From the NCBI GenBank assembly GCA_963592435.1, contig CAVAWT010000036.1, forward strand, positions 1 to 16,178: 16,178 nt of DNA. Reading direction: 5' to 3'. The notes below the pieces were generated by a model. That model was not told the DNA's origin. It made no database searches and saw nothing but the letters and a program-made list of their open reading frames with translations. Positions 13,747 through 16,178 of this stretch are shown here, piece by piece (position 1 is the stretch's first letter; each line of letters opens with the position of its first letter). Position numbers and translations under genes: made by a program. This stretch comes from Phoenicibacter sp963592435. Lineage in GTDB: Bacteria; Actinomycetota; Coriobacteriia; Coriobacteriales; Eggerthellaceae.

Positions 13747-15069
13747 CTACATTAACTTTTGCTTAATTTTTTGCAATGTTTTTGCTCGATCAGCTTCCCA
13801 ACCAAAATTTCCAGGCTCAAAAAACTTGACACCTTCGAGGCCATCTGGGAGATATTGCTGAGAAACCCAACCTCCAAAGTTGTGAGGATAGAGATATTCA
13901 CCATAGTCTTTTGATCCAGGTCGATGCCTGTCTCGCAGATTTTGAGGCACACTTCTCTCTGGTCCTTCCCTAACCTCCCTAACAGCATTTTGAATTCCCA
14001 TAACAGCCGAATTTGATTTTGGGGCGAGAGCAACATAGGTGGCAGCTTGCGCAAGGTTGATTTGACACTCAGGCATCCCTATGACCTCTGCGGCATGAAA
14101 AGCAGCACTTGCAACACATATCGCCTGCGGATCTGCATTTCCAACGTCTTCAGAAGCGTGAATCAAAATTCTCCTTGCTATGAACTTTGGGTCCTCGCCT
14201 GCTTCTAACATCCTCGCCATCCAATAAAGTGCGGCATCAGGGTCAGACCCTCTCATCGACTTTATGAATGCTGAAATTATGTCATAATGCATGTCTTTGT
14301 TTTTGTCATAAGGCAAAACTCGTGTTGGGGTTGCTACAGCGACATCTTCTGGCGAAATTTTTGTTCTGCCTTGCGACTTTGCAACTTGAGAAGCAAATTC
14401 AAGTGTGTTGAGCGCACGCCTTGCGTCCCCTGCACTTAAACGCACAATTTCATCCTCAGCTTCGCTTTCCAACTCAAAAGCACCTGAAAAACCACGATCT
14501 GAAGTTAGTGCAGATTTAAGAATCGAAGATATGTTTTTATCGCTCAATGCTTTTAAAATTACAACCCTGCTCCTGCTTAAAAGTGCGCTATTGACCTCGA
14601 AAAAAGGATTTTCCGTCGTCGCGCCGATCAATATAACTGTTCTGTCTTCAACTGCATGAAGGAGGCAGTCTTGTTGAGATCGCGAAAATCTGTGAATTTC
14701 GTCTATGAAAAGGATCGTTTTAATTCCCGAAGACAAAAGCCTCGTCTTTGCTTCACCGATCACTTTTCTCAAATCCGCGACCGAACCTGACACCGCAGAA
14801 ACTTCATCGAAATGAGCGCTTGTCATCGTAGCGATGACACCCGCTATTGTAGTCTTGCCAGTTCCTGCTGGTCCATACAAAATGATTGAGGATAGTGCAT
14901 CGGCTTTTATTGCGATGTTCAGCCACGATTTCTCACCGAGAGCCTCTTCTTGACCAACAACTTCTTCTAAACTTTGAGGACGCATCCGTCGCGATAGTGG
15001 AGCAAAGCACAGAGCGTCATTTTCTTTTTGTTCTGAATCAAGAATGTCGAAAAGAGTATCAATTTCCAT
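13747..15069 (-). CDS. rarA: Replication-associated recombination protein A (RarA/MgsA, AAA+ ATPase)
   Basis: 440-residue clamp-loader-like ATPase that acts at stalled replication forks and single-strand gaps. PLSRRMRPQSLEEVVGQ (24-40) opens the AAA+ module; Walker A GPAGTGKT (66-73), Walker B LFIDE (120-124), sensor 1 GATTEN (149-154) and the arginine-finger region LLSRSR (163-168) follow. The C-terminal tetramerisation domain carries the family hallmarks MRGSDPDAALYW and PHNFGGWVSQQYLP. The ATG at 15069 has no Shine-Dalgarno sequence, and a -10-like box lies only six bases upstream, consistent with a leaderless message. The DUF948 gene follows after 45 bases and is probably co-transcribed. 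Confidence 0.96.
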   Translation of the reverse strand: MEIDTLFDILDSEQKENDALCFAPLSRRMRPQSLEEVVGQEEALGEKSWLNIAIKADALSSIILYGPAGTGKTTIAGVIATMTSAHFDEVSAVSGSVADLRKVIGEAKTRLLSSGIKTILFIDEIHRFSRSQQDCLLHAVEDRTVILIGATTENPFFEVNSALLSRSRVVILKALSDKNISSILKSALTSDRGFSGAFELESEAEDEIVRLSAGDARRALNTLEFASQVAKSQGRTKISPEDVAVATPTRVLPYDKNKDMHYDIISAFIKSMRGSDPDAALYWMARMLEAGEDPKFIARRILIHASEDVGNADPQAICVASAAFHAAEVIGMPECQINLAQAATYVALAPKSNSAVMGIQNAVREVREGPERSVPQNLRDRHRPGSKDYGEYLYPHNFGGWVSQQYLPDGLEGVKFFEPGNFGWEADRAKTLQKIKQKLM

Positions 15070-15075
15070 GGTTAT

Positions 15076-15104
15076 ATTTTACAAGTAAAGATGATGGTTT
15101 TGAA
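15076..15104 (-). promoter_or_regulatory. Candidate promoter of rarA, possibly leaderless
   Basis: On the minus strand, TTCAAA (15104-15099), a 17-base spacer and TAAAAT (15081-15076) lie so close to the start codon that transcription would begin at or within a base of the rarA ATG (15069). No ribosome site is seen. The -35 match is weak (four of six). Confidence 0.4.
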
Positions 15105-15132
15105 TAAAATTATCAGAAATTTAGGTTGCAAG

Positions 15133-15180
15133 TTGACAAGGGTTATATAATAATTAGGTGTTCAAATTTTTTTAAGGAGT
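15133..15180 (+). promoter_or_regulatory. Promoter -10 box and ribosome site of the veg-tRNA unit
   Basis: A perfect TATAAT is at 15146-15151. TTGACA at 15133-15138 is only seven bases upstream, so the two cannot be a pair. Either the -10 works with a poor -35 near 15123-15128, or TTGACA works with a weak -10 (TAGGTG, 15155-15160, 16-base spacer). AAGGAG (15174-15179) is 11 bases before the GTG start at 15191. Confidence 0.5.
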
Positions 15181-15190
15181 AAACCAAAAA

Positions 15191-15547
15191 GTGGAACTGA
15201 GCGAACAAGCACAATTGATTGATAAAATTCGAGAGACATTCGAGAGTCAACTCGGAGAAAAAATTCATGTTGAACAAGATCTTGGAAGGTCAAGAATCAG
15301 TGCAAACACTGGCATTGTATATCAAGTGCACCCTCGCCTCTTCATTTTGGAAGTCCAAAGAAAAAGAACAACAAAAGCTCGAATTTCCTATCAATTCGCA
15401 GACATTCTGACAGGAATCGTCAAGGTATCAAAAGACGGTGAATCGCTTTTTGAAAACTACCAAGAACTCTTGGCAGTCAAAAAAGAGCCATATGACGAGT
15501 CAGAATTTCTAAAAAATGATGAGGATGAAGAGCTGATTTTGAACTAG
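15191..15547 (+). CDS. veg: Veg family protein (DUF1021)
   Basis: 118 residues. The core (about 20-82) can be lined up with Bacillus subtilis Veg: the GR.R....G segment, then SANTGIVYQVHPRLFILEV and RISYQFADILTGIVKV, corresponding to the Veg stretches SGILAETYPSVFVIQL and RVSYSYADILTETVEL. Veg is a small SH3-like cytosolic protein reported to influence biofilm formation and sporulation; its biochemical role is unclear. This protein has an extra N-terminal helix and a C-terminal acidic tail (about 35 residues, ending in NDEDEELILN). The start is GTG with AAGGAG upstream. It is divergent from rarA and runs straight into a tRNA gene two bases after its stop. The alignment to Veg is from memory. 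Confidence 0.8.
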   Translation: MELSEQAQLIDKIRETFESQLGEKIHVEQDLGRSRISANTGIVYQVHPRLFILEVQRKRTTKARISYQFADILTGIVKVSKDGESLFENYQELLAVKKEPYDESEFLKNDEDEELILN

Positions 15548-15549
15548 AT

Positions 15550-15625
15550 GGGGATGTAGCTCAGCTGGGAGAGCGTCACGTTCGCAACGTGAAAGTCGGG
15601 GGTTCAAGTCCCCTCATCTCCACCA
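15550..15625 (+). tRNA. tRNA-Ala, anticodon CGC, CCA encoded
   Basis: Full cloverleaf: acceptor arms GGGGATG (15550-15556) and CATCTCC (15615-15621); D stem GCTC/GAGC; anticodon stem TCACG/CGTGA around loop TTCGCAA with anticodon CGC at 15583-15585 (reads GCG, Ala); T stem GGGGG/CCCCT around TTCAAGT. The third acceptor pair is G3-U70, the alanine identity element, which independently confirms Ala. A73 and the genomic CCA (15623-15625) complete it. No promoter separates it from the Veg gene, whose stop ends at 15547. Confidence 0.96.
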
Positions 15626-15634
15626 TCTTTTAGT

Positions 15635-15658
15635 TCCGTTTTTCTACCGAAAAACGGA
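15635..15658 (+). terminator. Strong stem-loop downstream of tRNA-Ala, atypical terminator
   Basis: A perfect 10-base-pair stem (TCCGTTTTTC / GAAAAACGGA) with a four-base TACC loop lies ten bases after the tRNA CCA. It is in the right place to end or trim the veg-tRNA transcript. However, the following bases (CCCTAGACGC) are not a T-run on either strand, so intrinsic termination is doubtful. It may instead protect the 3' end or belong to the neighbouring repeat element. Confidence 0.45.
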
Positions 15659-15812
15659 CCCTAGACGCTACGAAGCAACCTGAACGGCATCTTTGTCCTG
15701 CACAAAAGTTTCGCGGGACAGAAGCCCAGCGAAATTTTTGTTCGAACAAATCTGCTCGCCCAGTTTGCTTCTCGCTTACGTTTCTTTAACCTTCATGTTT
15801 TTTGTTTCCACG

Positions 15813-15836
15813 CGAAATTGCCTCGCCAGAAACGCC
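15813..15836. repeat. 24-base direct repeat, copy 1
   Basis: Identical over 24 bases to 16033-16056; the shared block begins CGAAATTGCC and ends AGAAACGCC. It closes the first of two degenerate repeat units, each preceded by a TTTAACCTTCATG-like stretch. Confidence 0.9.
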
Positions 15837-16032
15837 CAGCCCAATTGCAATTCGGTACTGTTGCGAAACAATCTGTTCGGAATCTTCGCACTGCAAACAA
15901 AGCCCACGACCAGTCGGTCAGCGGTCATTGTTTTCGTACGAATCTGACGCACCACAAGCGTTTTCGCTTTCGTTTGTTCAACCTTTATGGTTTTTTTTGT
16001 AAATTGCTTATGCTTCTCGTTCGATTTTCCCA

Positions 16033-16056
16033 CGAAATTGCCTCGCCAGAAACGCC
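16033..16056. repeat. 24-base direct repeat, copy 2
   Basis: Exact second copy of 15813-15836, 220 bases away. Upstream of this copy the unit has about 28 extra bases, including a second TGCTTCTCG motif like that at 15766-15774. Confidence 0.9.
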
Positions 16057-16066
16057 TCAAAAAGCT

Positions 16067-16122
16067 ATGGCTGCCATGGGGTCAAAAAAGAACTTTTTCC
16101 AGCTAGAGGGATGGCTGCCATG
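16067..16122. repeat. Twin palindromic word ATGGCTGCCATG
   Basis: ATGGCTGCCATG occurs at 16067-16078 and 16111-16122. The first 11 bases form ATGGC-T-GCCAT, a palindrome around one base. An AGCTA precedes each copy, at 16063-16067 and 16101-16105. Two palindromic copies 44 bases apart could be a paired protein-binding site or repeat debris. Confidence 0.6.
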
Positions 16123-16178
16123 TGTCAGACAGGTCTATTTGCACATGCAAGCACGCTGTTTTGACAGCATCACCAGCG

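Larger units (their letters stand above)
15626..16178. other. 553-base gene-free tRNA-adjacent region rich in repeats and palindromes
   Basis: No reading frame here has a credible start, ribosome site or recognisable family. The DNA holds a hairpin at 15694-15720 (TGTCCTGC / GCGGGACA, 11-base loop, one G-U pair), a 14-base perfect palindrome at 15737-15750 (TTTGTTCGAACAAA), and a hairpin GCTGT-TTTG-ACAGC at 16155-16168. It also holds two imperfect copies of a longer unit: 15745-15758 resembles 15867-15879, 15769-15797 matches 15961-15989 at 24 of 29 bases, and 15813-15836 equals 16033-16056 exactly. The minus-strand translation of both exact copies reads VSGEAIS, then the frames differ. Decayed coding DNA or a structured intergenic repeat are both possible. 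Confidence 0.6.

Noticed and set aside
15133..15151. TTGACA plus TATAAT as one promoter for veg
   Set aside because: They are seven bases apart, far from the 16-18 base spacing needed.
15598..15625. Integration (att) site at the tRNA-Ala 3' end
   Set aside because: The tRNA 3' sequence is not repeated downstream in the window and there is no integrase gene.
15813..16056. CRISPR array
   Set aside because: Only two exact copies, 220 bases apart, with related rather than unique DNA between them, and no cas genes nearby.
15776..16060. 94-codon minus-strand open frame rich in Lys and Arg
   Set aside because: It would start at TTG without a ribosome site and runs through both copies of the 24-base repeat in unrelated context, so it reads as repeat DNA translated by chance.

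Overview
The window looks like chromosomal DNA from a fairly low-GC actinobacterium, most likely of the class Coriobacteriia (Atopobium/Lancefieldella/Olsenella type). This is inferred from gene content, not from a database search. The chaperone operon carries HspR, a MerR-family repressor typical of Actinomycetota. A rarA gene is followed by a DUF948 gene, an actinobacterial pairing. The pyrH-frr-uppS-cdsA-dxr string and the Veg protein are more usual in Firmicutes, and Coriobacteriia tend to mix such traits.

Almost everything is on the minus strand, so the natural reading order is right to left. rarA and a membrane-anchored DUF948 protein (15069-13195) come first. A housekeeping operon follows, pyrH-frr-uppS-cdsA-dxr (13142-8942): UMP kinase, ribosome recycling factor, undecaprenyl-PP synthase, CDP-diglyceride synthase and DXP reductoisomerase. 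It joins nucleotide supply and translation to isoprenoid, lipid-carrier and phospholipid synthesis. Next is a heat-shock operon dnaK-grpE-hspR-clpB (8765-3003) with a near-consensus promoter (8831-8859) and a strong terminator (2954-2981). It encodes the DnaK/GrpE folding machine, the ClpB disaggregase and the repressor; dnaJ is absent. Last is a two-gene envelope-glycan cassette, a polytopic GT-C-like membrane protein and a GT2 glycosyltransferase (2891-108), with its own promoter.

On the plus strand at the right end, a Veg-family gene (15191-15547) is followed after only two bases by a tRNA-Ala(CGC) gene (15550-15625). Beyond it, about 550 bases hold no convincing gene but contain hairpins, palindromes and two generations of imperfect repeats. 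One 12-base word from there recurs at the extreme left end of the window, pointing to a dispersed intergenic repeat family.

I found no insertion sequence, phage module, CRISPR array or defence system. The points most worth a second look are the tRNA-adjacent repeat region, the veg/tRNA junction, the unusual dnaK promoter region without a canonical HspR (HAIR) site, the missing dnaJ, and a Met-rich insertion in ClpB.
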